DNA from: Diadema setosum
Taxonomy: Eukaryota; Echinodermata; Echinoidea; Diadematoida; Diadematidae
Assembly: GCF_964275005.1 (NCBI RefSeq)
Contig: NC_092693.1
Coordinates: forward strand, 18,851,706 to 18,915,705
DNA: 64,000 nt
Direction of reading: 5' to 3'
Shown here: positions 33,896 to 46,667 of the stretch, one piece after another
Layout: every line of letters starts with the position of its first letter
Position numbering within the stretch: position 1 is the stretch's first letter
Notes under the pieces: model-generated
The model's input: the letters and a program-made list of their open reading frames with translations, nothing else
Told to the model about the DNA's origin: nothing
Databases searched by the model: none
Program-made: the position numbers and the translations under genes

Positions 33896-36800
33896 TGAAA
33901 TCTTCTGGGTCTTCTCCACCTGTTTCTTCTCTTGATCTTCTTCACATCTCTTTCAAGTTATAGGCTGATTTGAGGTTGAGAACAGCAACTGCAGCATTTT
34001 TAGCGACAGATTGCTTTGCTACAGCAAAGCAATAGCATTCAGGCCTTTAAAACAGTGCAGCCCCCCACCTCCCTTCAGGTGGTTATCGATTCCGATTTTT
34101 CGGGACAGGGGTAGGTCCCTATATTTTAAGAGTTCAGTTTAGGGGAAAAATCCCGAAAATTCCTTGAAATAAGGGAATTTTTATTAGTTTTCCCTGAACT
34201 ATTTCCGATGAGGGGTTATAGTTTTCAAATCTTTCCCTAACATTATTGAAATATGATCCCTGAAAAAAGGTTAGTTTCAACCCCCGAAAATTCTGAAATA
34301 CTGGTGCATGCTTTGCTGCGAAGCATGCCAGGCTAGCCTAGCCTTCTTTTCACATTTCGCCACATGCGTTGTACGTACGTCATAATGCTTGTATAAGTAG
34401 ACGACGTTAGGACGCAGGCGTAGCAGTAAGTCCCCTAGTCAATGTCACCCTGTGGTTATGTGGACCCCTACACGTATCTGCAGCTCCTTACAACCCTACA
34501 TGTGCAGGCGCGGTTCTTGGAACGGGAACCGTTCAACTTTTAACCCCAAAAGATAAACACAAATTTTGAAGAACTATCAGATATCTGCAAATGTTACAAG
34601 GCTTTTTCTTTTAAAAGAAATGACTGATGTGTCGTTCGAATTTCTCTCTGAAATACATATCATCTATTATCTACATTACTCATCTAGGTATCTCTTTTTT
34701 CAGATATGTCCATCTGTATAGAAATCCCAACCGGGACCCTGAGTGAAGGAAAGTGCTGAAGAAAGTACATCTTCTATATGGTATATTCAGCATATATGAA
34801 TATATGAGAAAGTCCCTTAAAAGAAAACTGTACTGACATTTTCTAATTGTCTATTTCTAATCTACATTTTTTGATGCCTACTACTGGAAAGAGAGGATTG
34901 TAAAACCCAGGATAAGCCTGTAACGATTTTTTGAAGAAAAAAAATGAAAACGAGCAAGCCATGGAACGATCCACACAATTTGGCCTACGTCACAGGTGCT
35001 CTTGGTGCACAACTCCGACATTAGCAAGACGAACTACACAATGCCAATTTACTGATGAAATCTCACACGAAGTACTGCAAAAGCTGTTATTTAGTATAAT
35101 TGCAATATGGAGCTATAATAAACATGTTAAACAATATCTATTAATCTTTAAAAGCAATCTCTTCAGTGGGGAAATTCCAGATATGCAAAATGAAATTGGC
35201 ATCGTTATCCGAACGTGCTGCCCATAGAAGACTGTGTGTAAGTAACGTTACGCATTGATCCATGATCATGATCGAGCGATGGTTCGCCAGTTCAAACTAT
35301 CTAACGTAGATGAGGGCTGAGTGAATCTAAATCCAAATGTAGATAGATTCTCTTCAACGGCACGCACGAGTTACGCTTAGATCTAGTAAGATGAAAACGG
35401 TACCCAGTACACATAGACTCTGAAATACTAGAACTAGGACTAGGACTACTGAGCAGTCAAGGAGTAGGTTCTACGTGGCAGTCCAAGTTTTGATGAGTAG
35501 GCCCTACACTCACTCACCGTCGACATTGCAGCTGTAGGCCCTATGTGCACAGCGCTAATAAGGCACAGCGTAACGTTACATACCCCTGCTGCCAGAACTT
35601 GAAGAAAGTCCAGACGAAAGTCCAGACTCCAGATCTAGATCTGGACCCTTGTCCTGCAGGCACTGTTGTTCCTGTGCTGGATTTTTCAGGTAAGGTATCT
35701 GCTTTATGGATTTCCGATGTTTTGTAGTCGAGATAAATCTCATAGTGGTGTTATTTACACCAAGGACTAATGTTAGATCTAACAGTTTGTTTCATTTATA
35801 GTAGGCCTACTAGGACCCATATCTCGGAAGAGTGGCCTGACCACGTAGATTCTAACACAGTGTCGCCGCTTCGCGATCCCAGCGCTGGTGTAGGTATAGT
35901 GCTAGCGTACTTCCGTATCCATTATATCTCAAAATTCACCTTGCCAAATGGCACCAAACTCACAGGAAATACTTTATGATTCATATCCAACTGCTCACGT
36001 TAATTGGAAACAAATCACATGTCGGGAAGCGTAAGTGTAGATGTCGACTTTCCTGTCAGCGTCGCTAAAAATAATCTGCTCTACGTCTAACACGAGTGAT
36101 TGCGGCCAGGCCCTACCTACCTGCTGCGCACGCACAGACTGAAGTTAGTCATTTAATATCATGAGACAAATCTTTCAAGTAATCGGGGGCAATAAATAAA
36201 TTTACAAATTATTTGTGGTAAGTTGAATGAAAAATGTAGTTCCTATATCACACAAGTCGCAAAAATCATTACACTTTTGAGTTTAGTTCTCGCGTAAATT
36301 CCCCGTTCGCACAGTACTAGTCGGCTAACTTCAGTTCTAGATTGTGCATCTTGCGTTCGCCAAGATCTCTCGCGAGGAGTTAGTTGGTTTTTTTTTTTTT
36401 GAGTGACGACTTGAAAGTCGACGTCAATATTGATACTTCTCGATTACTGATTTCGTTCAAATATAAGAGAATACTTTGAAATATTCTATGAAGTATATCC
36501 TGTAATTTTGGTGCGATTTGGTTTAGTGAAATTTGAGATATCTACATGGATAGAACAGTACACAAGCGCCGCCTGCTAGCTAAATTAGGCCTAAGCGTCG
36601 TCTGCTACTCGATACGAATTAACGCACGCGTATGCGAGCACTTGTAATCAGTAATAGTGAGAGCACCTGTGACATCATGACATCCGGGCTCGTCAGCTCA
36701 TTAGCATAATTCTCACCTAAAAAGTTCAATTTTTAACATTAAATTACGGACTTAATCGTTGTGAAATTTTGATTCTGTTTGCACCGCTGGGTCTTTTAGA

Positions 36801-36955
36801 ATTAAAAGAACAACATATAACAAAAATAAAAAACCGGTACAATGCCCTTTTAAGTACATATTCCTGCCCATGCATGTGCTGAAATTGTGGACACTCTTAA
36901 CGTCAGAGCTCTTCCTTTATTTAGGGGTTAATTTTGCTAGCTTCCCTTCCAAAAT
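33896..36955. other. Non-coding repeat within block C
   Basis: The counterpart of 8576-12957 without its two insertions. It preserves the empty sites for the elements at 9420 (here about 34770) and 11479 (here about 35628). No gene is recognised. Confidence 0.6.
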
Positions 36956-37008
36956 TAAATCTTTGAAGGCTCGATCCGTGGCGGCAGAATTTTAGGTGGT
37001 AGAAGGCC

Positions 37009-38750
37009 GGTGCACCACGTATTCTTTATTTGGGTATGTACCGTATGTGGCCCTGAAAACGGCAAGAACATTATTGCCGAAGCGTCGGGAGTGGGTTTTT
37101 TGGCCATTTTCAGGTCCACATACATACCAAGAAAGAGAGAGTGTTCCAGCGACAAGTAACTAAATACGTAGGCCTACTTGAACGAGAATTTATTTCTCTC
37201 TTGTAAACGATCGGGTTTTCGTGCAAACCACTCAACCAATACTGTTCTCTTGAATGTTGTTAAAGATTTACAAGATAGTCCTCCTATGGACAAAGGTCTT
37301 ATTACGTGCCTTTTTACTCTAGATCTTAAGAAGGCATTTGACTTGGTGGATAATGTTATTCTTCTATAGAGAAGCTGAAGCATTATGGTTTTGATGAGGG
37401 AAGTGTGTCCTGGTTCCAAAGCTAATTAACTGATGTAAGACTTCAGGCCACTATGGTGAATGGATATACTTCATCGAAGAGGAGGGTTGAGTTCGGTGTA
37501 CATCAAGGATCGATACTCGGCCCACTACTGTTTTTGTTGTTTATTAATGATATCCCAAATGCAAAACAACACTGCAAACCATCACTGTATATGCTGATGG
37601 CAACACTTGTCTCTATTTTTCATGTAGTGATCCTCATGATATATCTGTCTCAATTAATGAAGATTCAATTTACAAAGTATTTCGCCTTGGCTCACGTGTA
37701 AGTCTGAATAATATATGCTTATTGGTTCTTAAAGACGATTGACCAGATGTAAAGATGATTTGATTAATGTTGAGATAGGTGGGGAAATTTTGCACCGAAA
37801 TGTAAATACATGTATCTGGGAGTGATTTTTTTTTTTTATTCTTGTTTAAATTGGAAATAGCATATTGATTACATTCGTGGTAAGGTTGTTTATTTCTTCT
37901 TCGTAAAACAAAATAATTTTCGAATTCTCATATTGCAAAAATGTTATATCACTCAATTAATCTCATTTTGATTACTGGTCTTCTGTATGGAGCAATGCTA
38001 ATAAGTCCCATCTGAACGTGTTTTTCATTCTTCAGAAAAGAGCCTTGAGAATATATAAGTGCTAATATGTTTGCACGAAGTGATTGATTATATAATCAAT
38101 CAGGAATCAAACCTCTTCAAAGGAGATGGAAAAGAATGAATCTTATTCTTATGTTTGTGTCCACCACATTGCGCCTGAATACCTTGCCAATCGAATATGC
38201 GTCCAAACTACACGATATTCTCAGTGTAAAATATTTTTGCCAAAATCAAATACAAATTTTTAAAGGAACAGTTTTTTTTATTCTAGTGCAATATTATTCA
38301 ATAATATACCATATGATATTCGATCGAGTGATAGAATCTGTATTTTTAAACAGAATATTAGAAGACATTTTTTTTTGAGGCTATGTTTTGAATATACATA
38401 GGCCTATATAGGTCTATCTTGTGTTGTTACTATAGTATTATATACATTGATTAATATTAATGCCATAAATGATTATTTGCATACTCTGGCTTAAAATTCA
38501 ATTTATCTAGGGACACTTTCCATGCTTTGGAAGTGAACAAGTATACATGTGTTTATCATGTTGAGTAGTTTTATTCTTGTTTGTTTTGTTGTATATAGTT
38601 ATTCATGGAATTTGTATTTGTTGTTTTGCCCTGTACACCATTGTATTTTCACGTGGACCCCCTTGAAAATCAATCTCGTACTGAAAGGGCTGTTCACCCT
38701 GTGAATGGAAATGAATAAAATGATTGAAAAATAAGAATACGTGGTGCGCC
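37009..38750 (+). pseudogene. LINE reverse transcriptase, 3' half, uninterrupted (block C)
   Basis: The same LINE as in block B but in one piece. In order it shows SGFRANHSTN, FTLDLKKAFDLVDN (motif A), QGSILGPLLFLLFINDIP (motif B), a motif C region shifted by a small insertion, WSSVWSNA, ILQKRALRI, HHIAPEYLANR and a LINE-like tail. There are multiple stops and at least two frame changes, so it is inactive. The 5' part (ORF1, endonuclease) is absent. A CR1/L2-like clade is my best guess. Confidence 0.85.
38727..38750 (-). repeat. Right member of inverted pair bracketing the LINE (block C)
   Basis: The inverse of 37009-37031 (GAATACGTGGTGCGCC against GGTGCACCACGTATTC). It lies between the LINE 3' tail and the TTA used as Harbinger target in block B. 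Confidence 0.75.
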
Positions 38751-38860
38751 GTTAAGCCTTCCCTTCCAAAAGCATACGGATGGTGGGGGGGGGGGGGGGG
38801 CATGCTGGCCTCCCTTCCAAAACCCTGAAATGGGAGGGGGGGGGGGGTAGGATTTGGATG

Positions 38861-39990
38861 GGCCCTTCCCTTCCAAATGCCTGTGATATTAGTAGGGGGT
38901 CAAAATTTTAACTCATTTCCATCTTGTAGGGGATATTTCTAGGAATCTGGAAGAAGCATGTGTGTATGGTTGACCGCCTGAGGAGTGGGGGGGGGGGGAG
39001 TATGGTCACTGCTTGTAGGTTTTCATCGACCACAAAAAATAAAGTAAATGAATATAAATTTATCAAACTGATATTTCACTTCAATTTTGACGTTTTGAAG
39101 GTTCAGCAATAGTGTGTGTTTGTGTTGCACGTTACTCTCTGCAATTTGGCTTAAAAAATATTAGTAAGCTAGCTCTTCAACCTGTGGGGGGGGGGGGGGG
39201 AGGGGGGAGGGTTTTTTGCAGGAGCTTCTCGAGGGCCTGAAATGACACACAATGTGTGTGATTCTATACTCATTACAGATTAACAGCTAGCTGGTATTCG
39301 TTTCGATGATCCACGGTGGTGCCAATGAAGCATTGCCAAGGTTGCAAATTTGTTTTGTTTGTTGTCTGGGCTTTTCCCCGAAAGGAAATATGAATTATTA
39401 AAAGCGCCCTCTGCCTTGTAGAAGAGCCACTTTGCCTGAGTGAATGATTTGCATAATGAATGATATCATTGCAATGAACCCCTGCATGAGAGAAAAGAAT
39501 GAGAGTGTCCATATTTTGGCTTTTTGCCTTTGTAAATGTTGAATCTTTTGAAAGTGATTTTTTTTTCTCTCTATGATATTGATTTTTAGTATTGATAGAT
39601 TGCTTTTTAACGACGTCTGGTCTGTTGTTATATTCCAGTTACCATAGTGAAATCGCGAATCCATTTTAGAATTGAATTTAATTCATTGTTTTTTTCTGTT
39701 GATGCTGTTGTTCTGGAGTCAATGACGGTAATCATCTTCTCACTCTGCATGAACACATAAGGCAACGTGGAAAATATGCGAGGGAATAATACTCATCATT
39801 TTATGATTTTAGTTAGACATTAATTTTAACAGCACTTTCTCCTTTTTTGTCTTGAATATTACTTTATATACAGATTTGCCTAAAGGTTTCTCTTTTTCGA
39901 CAAAGTAGGCCTAAATGTCGTATACCTCCGATGTTTATGTTGGTGCATTCAGCAATATAGATAAACTCGAAGAAAAAAAAAGAGAAGGAT
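38861..39990. other. Spacer with G-runs
   Basis: No gene is visible. G homopolymer runs lie near 38990, 39187 and 39202. Otherwise it is ordinary AT-rich DNA. Confidence 0.5.
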
Positions 39991-40094
39991 ATACAAATCG
40001 CACCCGGGAAAGAGTACAGTCTGCTATGTCGAAATATTGGATTGATATTGAGATTTGCAACATTTTAACACTATGGTGGATGGTATATTATTGC

Positions 40095-40740
40095 AACAAA
40101 AAGAAAGTATCAAATTCCTTGGAATATAATAAGTGAAAATATGAAATGGAACGTTCATGTGCAATATATCTCTGAGAAAGTGTCTCGCAATGTTGGTATA
40201 CTTCATAGTTAAGGTATTATGTTCTTCGGAATATTCTATTTATGTTATATATGTAATTCGTTGATATTATCGCATATTTCATATTGCAACATTGTATGGG
40301 CAACTTCAAAAAGCCACATTGATAGTATATTACTTTTACAAAAGAAAGCTATACGTATTATTATGTACCAACTCAGGTTATCGAGACCATTCAGATCCTT
40401 TATTCGCAGAACTAAACACACTTAAGGTGAATGACATTAATTCTTTGCAAAACTCACTCTTTATGTTTCGCTTACATAATGGTCAGTTGCCATCTTCTTT
40501 TTCCTCACTATTTCAATTAAACAAGGACATACATTCTTATCCCACAAGACAATCTGACAAGTTTCATTTATATAATCCCAAAACAGTGATGGCTCTGAAA
40601 TCTGTCAGACACACCGAACTCGATGTTTGGAATTCTCTTCCTTCTGAAATTTAAAGTTTAAAGTCCATGTACTCTTTTAGGAAAGCTGTAAAAACAATGT
40701 TGTTTTTTGGATATCAGTAATTCCATTGTCATTGTTAATG
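40095..40740 (+). pseudogene. LINE ORF2 C-terminal half remnant
   Basis: Plus-strand residues IKFLGI, ISENMKWNVHVQYISEKVSR, LILSHISYCNIVWATSKSHI, LLQKKAIRII, then LFMFRLHNGQLPSSF, IHSYPTRQSDKFHL and ELDVWNSLPSEI. These follow the post-palm order of jockey-superfamily ORF2. The frame changes at least twice and a stop sits near 40210. This is a different family from the composite-block LINE. Confidence 0.82.
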
Positions 40741-42126
40741 TATTATACACGAAATTCTTTCGCAGAAGTATCGACGCATTTAATTTATTTACGTAATTAT
40801 GTAACCGACCATGACCTGTATCAGCTGTTCACCTGCACCTCGGTGAGAAAATATTTTGTTATGCCTTGCTAATCAGTGATACAGGTGATCTTACTTTGTA
40901 TAAACCTTAAATGAAAGCAGACAGACCTCTCCTTTCCCTTTCTCCTTTCAACTATCCTATCTCTATGCAAGTCATCCCTCCCTCTTATTCTCCTTCCGAT
41001 GTATATTATAATAATAAGTATGTACGGTGGCTGCACGCAAATCAAGCCACGCTTAAGGGCCGTTCACATTGGAGTGGTTTTGCGGCAGCTCCAGCGGCAG
41101 CGGTTTGCCGCTAAACTCTGCCGCAGCGGCACGCTGTTCACACTGGAGCGGTCTGCCGCGCGTAATATGCAAATCAAATTGTTTCCCTTGGCACCTGCAG
41201 TTTACTAGTAATAAATTACATAATATGCACATATATACTGTGAATACATCACCTGGGTCTGAGAATTAACAAAATCCCTTTTCCAAAATGAAACATACAA
41301 TAAGGGAATCAAGGATTCGTAACATACAAGAAAACTGTAATTGGGCAATCACTATTTACTGGGATCTCAGCTTTTCGATTTTTTGCTTATAGGATCGATG
41401 GTACAGCATTGGTGGAGATGAAAATTGGGCTTGTAACTTTTCGCGAGATACCAAGAAAACACTTATGAAATAGTATAGAACATACCATTTTAAATGGAAT
41501 TCAAAGTTTATTCATTGTTGTATGTGTGTTGTACATTTTGCTGTACATTGCTGTGCAAAGGCAATGAAGGAAAAATATTCTGTGAACAACTTATATTTAT
41601 GCTTGTACATGAATGTGCATGTGCAATGATGATACAGAAACCAATAAATTAAATCAAATCAAATCAAATTTTCGTGCCAAAGTTGATCTTTTTAGCTAAC
41701 TTTGTCAATTTTACGATGCTGAATAATAATAAAAAAAGGTTCCATATTTCCAACCGGCTACTATTATTCATGGTGTAGGAAACTCAAAGCATTTAGTTGC
41801 ACAGTTTATGTATACATAGGGCCTATACCCTCTGGAAATAACAAAAATGCATCATTATAACCCTTTACAGTAGAGGCACAAATTAGGTTGTGGAAGTTTT
41901 TATCCTTTGTTGGCAAGGGCTACGAGGTTTGTCCTCTGGATGTGCGGTATCGAGACTTCGAGGATAAAGCGGAAATTGTCCTGGTTAAAGTCATCCACGC
42001 CCAATGTCTGGAAGGTATATGTCACATCCTGACTCAAGGCTTATAAAAGATACTTTTTGGTCCATCTGCTCTTTGAGACATCCTCAAATTTTCAACTTCA
42101 GTCGCCACCACCAAAGGCATGACCAA
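40741..42126. other. Non-coding stretch with a MITE fragment
   Basis: About 41055-41165 is a palindromic GC-rich fragment (GGGCCGTTCACATTGGAG, repeated as GTTCACACTGGAGCGG with GCCGC words) that looks like the end of a MITE. An (AAATC)n run lies at 41652-41670. Otherwise nothing is recognised. Confidence 0.5.
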
Positions 42127-42408
42127 TCAGACGTTCGTTTGTTCTTTTCTCAGCAAGCTGCAGAACATATCTGTCAACAGTGTCAGTTGAATTTTTAGCA
42201 TTTCATTTTCTATAGTGATATAGAGCAGAAATGTGATGCTGTAAGTAGAGCAAAGATCCATCAGGAGAATGAAAATGTCAGTGTCTGGGTAATAATCATC
42301 AATATTTATGATTTTCCCTCTTGGTCTTGAAGTAGTATCTACTACATGCAATGAAATGAGGATATCTGCTTTCTCGTTGTGAGTGACGGCTGACAGCTCC
42401 CATGGCAT
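42127..42408 (-). pseudogene. Fragment of an uncharacterised invertebrate protein family
   Basis: The minus strand reads THNEKADILISLHVVD and then YYPDTDIFILLMDLCS. This resembles the 'HEEADTLI.LH... DTDVLILLL' segment found in many uncharacterised, often multicopy, invertebrate proteins. The open frame is 94 codons with no clear exon borders, and neighbouring frames keep no more of the family. I read it as a broken, possibly transposon-linked fragment. Function is unknown. Confidence 0.4.
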
Positions 42409-42597
42409 CTTTATAATATGATGAACCCTTTGTCTCTTGTCTTGTCTTTCGTAGATGTGGTCTCTGTGTAAGATGGAATTGACTGCTCAGTATTTTAACT
42501 TTCAGGCTTATGATTTGGTTCAGTTTTGTAGGGGTTCTACGGCATGGGTAAATGAAACTTTGTTAGTGAGAAGGAGGAGAGGGCCATTGAGATCAAG

Positions 42598-43202
42598 ACC
42601 CCGTTTACAGTGCGAGGCTCGGCCGCGGCTCGGCCGCGGCCGAGTCCAGCCCCGCTTCAGTGTAAACGCGCAAAAGGCCAAATGCGAGGCCAAAATTGGC
42701 CTCGCATTTGGCCTCGCTCTGGAGGTGGTCTCGGCCGCGGCCGAGCCGCGGCCGAGCCGCGGCCGAGCCCGGCCTTGCGTAAACGCAAACTGGGCCAAAT
42801 GCGCGGCCAATTGCGCGGCCAGTTTTAGTCTGGCTTCCAAACCCTCTGCCTGTATCTTTCGCTGTTCAGGATATTAACCCCCTCAACGTCGAAAACTAGT
42901 ATAGTTTAAGGTGGTTTTGTCCTGCAAAGGATTTTTTTCCTTCGGCAAAGGCCTTTGCCCGATCGGCGACTTCGTCGCCACGGAATTCAGTTGGCAAAGG
43001 GTCTGAAAACCAGACAATACCAAATTGCGTTAGTTTACAAGCAGGGCGCCACTACGACCAAATAATGAAAGGTTTGAATCGAAAGCGCGACAGAGCCCAG
43101 CAGTGTAAACGGACAAAATTGCGAGGCTCGGCCGCGCAATTGAGGCCGGGCTCGGCCGCGGCCGAGCCGCGGCCGAGCCCGGCCCCGCACTGTTAACGGG
43201 GT
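42598..43202. mobile_element. GC-rich palindromic MITE, copy 1 (605 bp)
   Basis: Ends ACCCCGTTTACAGTGCGAGG and the inverse of ACCCCGTTAACAGTGCGGGG. TCAAG and CCAAG flank it. Inside are repeated CGGCCGCGGCCGAG palindromes and a central AAAATTGGCCTCGCATTTGG hairpin. Long open frames here come from the GC-rich repeats and are not genes. Confidence 0.75.
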
Positions 43203-43235
43203 CCAAGAGTGATTGCGGAAATACTGATGACTTAG

Positions 43236-43724
43236 ACCCCGTTTACAGTGCGAGGCTCGGCCGCGGCCGAGCCGCGGCCGAGCCCAACCCCGCTTCAGTG
43301 TAAACGCGCAAAAGGCCAAATGCGAGGCCAAAATTGGCCTCGCATTTGGCCTCGCTCTGGAGGTGGTCTCGGCCGCGGCCGAGCCCGGCCTCTTCTTGGT
43401 GTAAACGCGAACTGGGCCAAGTGCGCGGCCAATTTTAGTCTGGCTTCCAGACCCTCTGCTCGTACTTTTTCGCTATTCACGAAATTAACCCCCTCAACGT
43501 GGAAAACTAGTATAGTTTAAGGTGGTTTTGTCCTGCAAAGGATTTTTCCTTCGGCAAAGGCCTTTGCCCGAACGGCGACTTCGTCGCCACGGAATCCAGT
43601 TGGCAAAGGGTCTGAAAACCAGGCTATACCAAATTGCGTTTGTTTACAAGCAGAGCGCCACTACAACAAAATATTGAAAGGTTTGAATTAAAAGCGCGGC
43701 CGAGCCCAGCAGTGTAAGCGGGGT
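43236..43724. mobile_element. GC-rich palindromic MITE, copy 2 (489 bp)
   Basis: The same family as 42598-43202, lying 33 bases further on. Ends ACCCCGTTTACAGTGCGAGG and the inverse of ACCCCGCTTACACTGCTGGG. It shares the CTTCGGCAAAGGCCTTTGCC interior. I see no convincing target duplication. Confidence 0.7.
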
Positions 43725-44151
43725 ATACTTTCCGATAACTGTATCATCCAGCAATGACTGGATTATGACATGTCTATCAGACTGTTGAACCAGAAGAAAT
43801 GCAGAGAAAATGCAAATCCTCGTTTGGATTCAATTTTACAGGGTGTATTTTAATCGCAAGAACTGAATGTCTACGTCTTTCTCATTGTCCCATGCAGATA
43901 ATCTTTAATTTCTTCAGACACAAATTCTTAGTACAGAACATAAACATTTCCCTTTGCATCTCTTTCTAGAATATCACCCTTGAATGTTTCCGATACCTGC
44001 TTTTATACCAAACATCACTTTCACCAGTTTCAGTGCAGTGGCATTTTTTTTTAATTACCCTTGCATAATCGTGTTATTGTCATCTAAATAAGTTGAGGAT
44101 TCCAATGCCTGCAAAGCACCACAGGATCATCGGCGGTGCAACAGTAAAGGG
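43725..44151. other. Spacer without recognised features
   Basis: AT-rich, no gene seen. Confidence 0.5.
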
Positions 44152-44747
44152 GTATCTCACCGGGCATGAAACTAGTTCGCGACTAGTTCGCGACTCCAGA
44201 TTTTGCTAGTTGCAGATAACGTCTCCGCAACGTCTCCGAGACGTCTCCGAGACGTCTCCTGAATATTATAGAGCCCCGATTAGTCGCAAAAAATTTAAAC
44301 ATGTTCGATTTTTCGCGAAGTCTCCGCGACGTCTCCGAGACGTATCCATCACTTGCGGAGACGTCGCGGAGACTAATCATATCCGCGACTGCATAGACGT
44401 CTCCGCGATGTCTCAGAGACGTCCCAGAGACGTCGCCGAGACCTGCTGGAGACCAGAAAAACTGGCGAGAGGTCACGGAGACGTCTCCGCGACTCTATTT
44501 GACGTTGTTTGACCTACTTTAGAAACCACGTGACCCGTCTGCGTGCTGACATCCTGCCTAGATCAAGTCAGGTGATCCTGCAATGGCTCACTCATAATTA
44601 TTTGACATTTTTTGACACCTGCCATAAGTTGTCTCAGAGACGTCTCCTTGGTGAGATCACAAGACATTTTTATGTTGAGACGTTTCCACGACTGCCTGCG
44701 GCTGATAAGTTGGAGACGTCGCGGAGACGTCACCGTTGGTGAGATAC
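44152..44747. mobile_element. MITE rich in GAGACGTCTC palindromes, 596 bp
   Basis: Ends GTATCTCACCGG and the inverse of GTATCTCACCAACGG. Between them GTCTCCGCGACGTCTCC and GAGACGTCTC words occur more than a dozen times on both strands. It has no coding content. Its target duplication is unclear. Confidence 0.65.
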
Positions 44748-45128
44748 TAGCTTAAGCATCTTGAAAGTTTTAATAATTGAGGATGAGCCACAGAAGGCCA
44801 ATCAGGAAAGAACCTGCTCATTGCTTATTCATAATTCCAGAAATACCTCCAGATAATTACGAGCTCCCTGACGAATTCTTTTGAACAGTTTGTGGCCAAC
44901 AAACAAGCTTGTGACATCTGAATGGGATACCTGGTATTGTGACCATGGCATTTCTTGCCATTGCGAGACTTTTCCCTGTTTGTCTTCACTCTCTATATTA
45001 GGCAGCATCAAATTTTTGAAGATAACCTTTAATCCCATATATCAATGCTTGCTTTTGTACATATCTAGTGACTGGGATTAGATATGATTATTATTGATGA
45101 GTTTCCGTGACGCCTGAGGGACAAAAAC
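44748..45128. other. Spacer without recognised features
   Basis: No gene or repeat recognised. Confidence 0.5.
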
Positions 45129-45495
45129 GGTCGGTGTAATAATGTCAGAGGTAAAAATGTCAAAGGTAAAAATACAAGAGGTTAAAATCTCAGAGGTAAA
45201 AATGTCAGAGGTAAAAATGTCAGAAGTAAAATTGTCAGAGGTAAAAATGTCAGGGGTAAAAAATTTTAGAGGTAAAATTGACAGAGGTTAAAATGTCAGA
45301 GGTAAAAATGTCAGAAATAAAAATGTCAGAAGTAAAACGAATGTCAGGTAAAAATGTCAGCGGTAAAAATATCAGAAGTAAAAATGTCAGAGGTAAAGAT
45401 GTCAGAGATAAAAATGTAATTGGTAAAAATGTATTGTACGTCATTGCTATGGTTAGAGAATTAGTCGGCGACTTGTCGCCGACTAATGATAATCA

Positions 45496-45633
45496 GGGGG
45501 GCGTTTCATCAACGAGTTCGTCGGAGGTTTTCACCGACAAATTTGCTATCAGCCAATCAGACGCAAGGATTTCAGTAGCTTTTAACAGTTGTCAGTGTAA
45601 ATCACTGACACAAAGTTTCATGAAACGGTCCCC
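45496..45633. mobile_element. Short MITE nested in the foldback element
   Basis: Starts GGGGGGCGTTTCATCAACG and ends TTCATGAAACGGTCCC. It is the same family as 11479-11635, with CAG on the left and CTG on the right. Confidence 0.6.
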
Positions 45634-46667
45634 TGATCTGCAGATAGTTTTCAGAGATTGAAAAGGGTTTCTTGAAGTCGACGGCCAATATGTTGATAGT
45701 GTTCAACAACCGGTAGTTCGAGTATCTTTCTTTGGCTTATATTCATGCTTTCGCGCATCAGATAATATCCAGTCATTTCAGTAGTCGGCGATTATAATCA
45801 GCGACCGGTTTTCGCTTATCGTGTTACCATACAGCTAGTTCTATTTGGATAGCACTTTTATGATAGCTATTGAATTATATAATTCATTAAATGATTTTAA
45901 TGATTCTGGAAGAGTGATCCACAAGTCAGGACTTACAAAGAAGTGTGATGGCTAGCATATATTATGCATATAATATATAATTTATTATTTACTTTGTGCT
46001 TCCGCGTATCAAACGCCTTCTATAAATCCACATATTATATATAGCATGTTTTATTTGTAAGTAATTTGAATCTTCTCTGTCTAATAGTTAGACCAGTGCC
46101 AGATCAGGACAATTATTTTTATTTCTGGAACCGCTTTAGTAAAAAGTATAATTAGGGGTTTTCAAAAAGTGATCGGGTCTATTATACGTAGTATTTTGAA
46201 ATGCTAGGCAAGATAGAAATAGGTCGATAGGTGCTAATTTCATGAGGATCCCCTTTTAGAGAACAGGGGTGACTTCTGCAGTTTTGCCACCCTTTCCATG
46301 ACACGTGCAATTAAAACCTTTCCGCGTGTTTTCTCGCGCATGTACCTTCTCGTTTTAATGCCAATAATATCGTACATCATTTAGGTCATTTTTGCTCATA
46401 ATAACCCGATGGATATATGTTTTGGATATACCAGAAAGAGGTCAGGTGAGGCGATACGCATTCTACCTGTAAGAGAGGAAAACGAGGGAAATATTTTGTA
46501 CATGTACGTCTTGGTCGTGACGGAATGCAGTTTTCATTCTGGACATTTTTTTTTCTTACATGCTCCATTTGCAATAGTCTACAGATGTTGAGGGGGTTTG
46601 GGTAGGAAGTTTGGTCCTTTCCATTAAAACGCAGTGGGTATCCGTGAGAAAAAAAATGCAGGAAAAT

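Larger units (their letters stand above)
33075..38860. repeat. Composite repeat block, copy C (least interrupted)
   Basis: Begins at AACCACATGAATATCGC, which corresponds to 7719 of block B, directly after the G-rich end of B. It runs without the B-specific insertions through LINE and Harbinger remnants, a shared non-coding stretch (33900-36955) and the full LINE 3' half (37009-38750). It ends in the same CTTCCCTTCCAAAAGC plus G-run tail as B. By eye B and C differ by only a few bases per hundred over long stretches. Confidence 0.82.

Noticed and set aside
42455-42877. Arg/Ala-rich open frames in the GC-rich region (both strands, also 43248-43520)
   Set aside because: They are low-complexity by-products of CGGCCG palindromes inside MITEs.
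44183-44512. Open frames with RRLRDVSET-type repeats on both strands
   Set aside because: Produced by the GAGACGTCTC palindromes.
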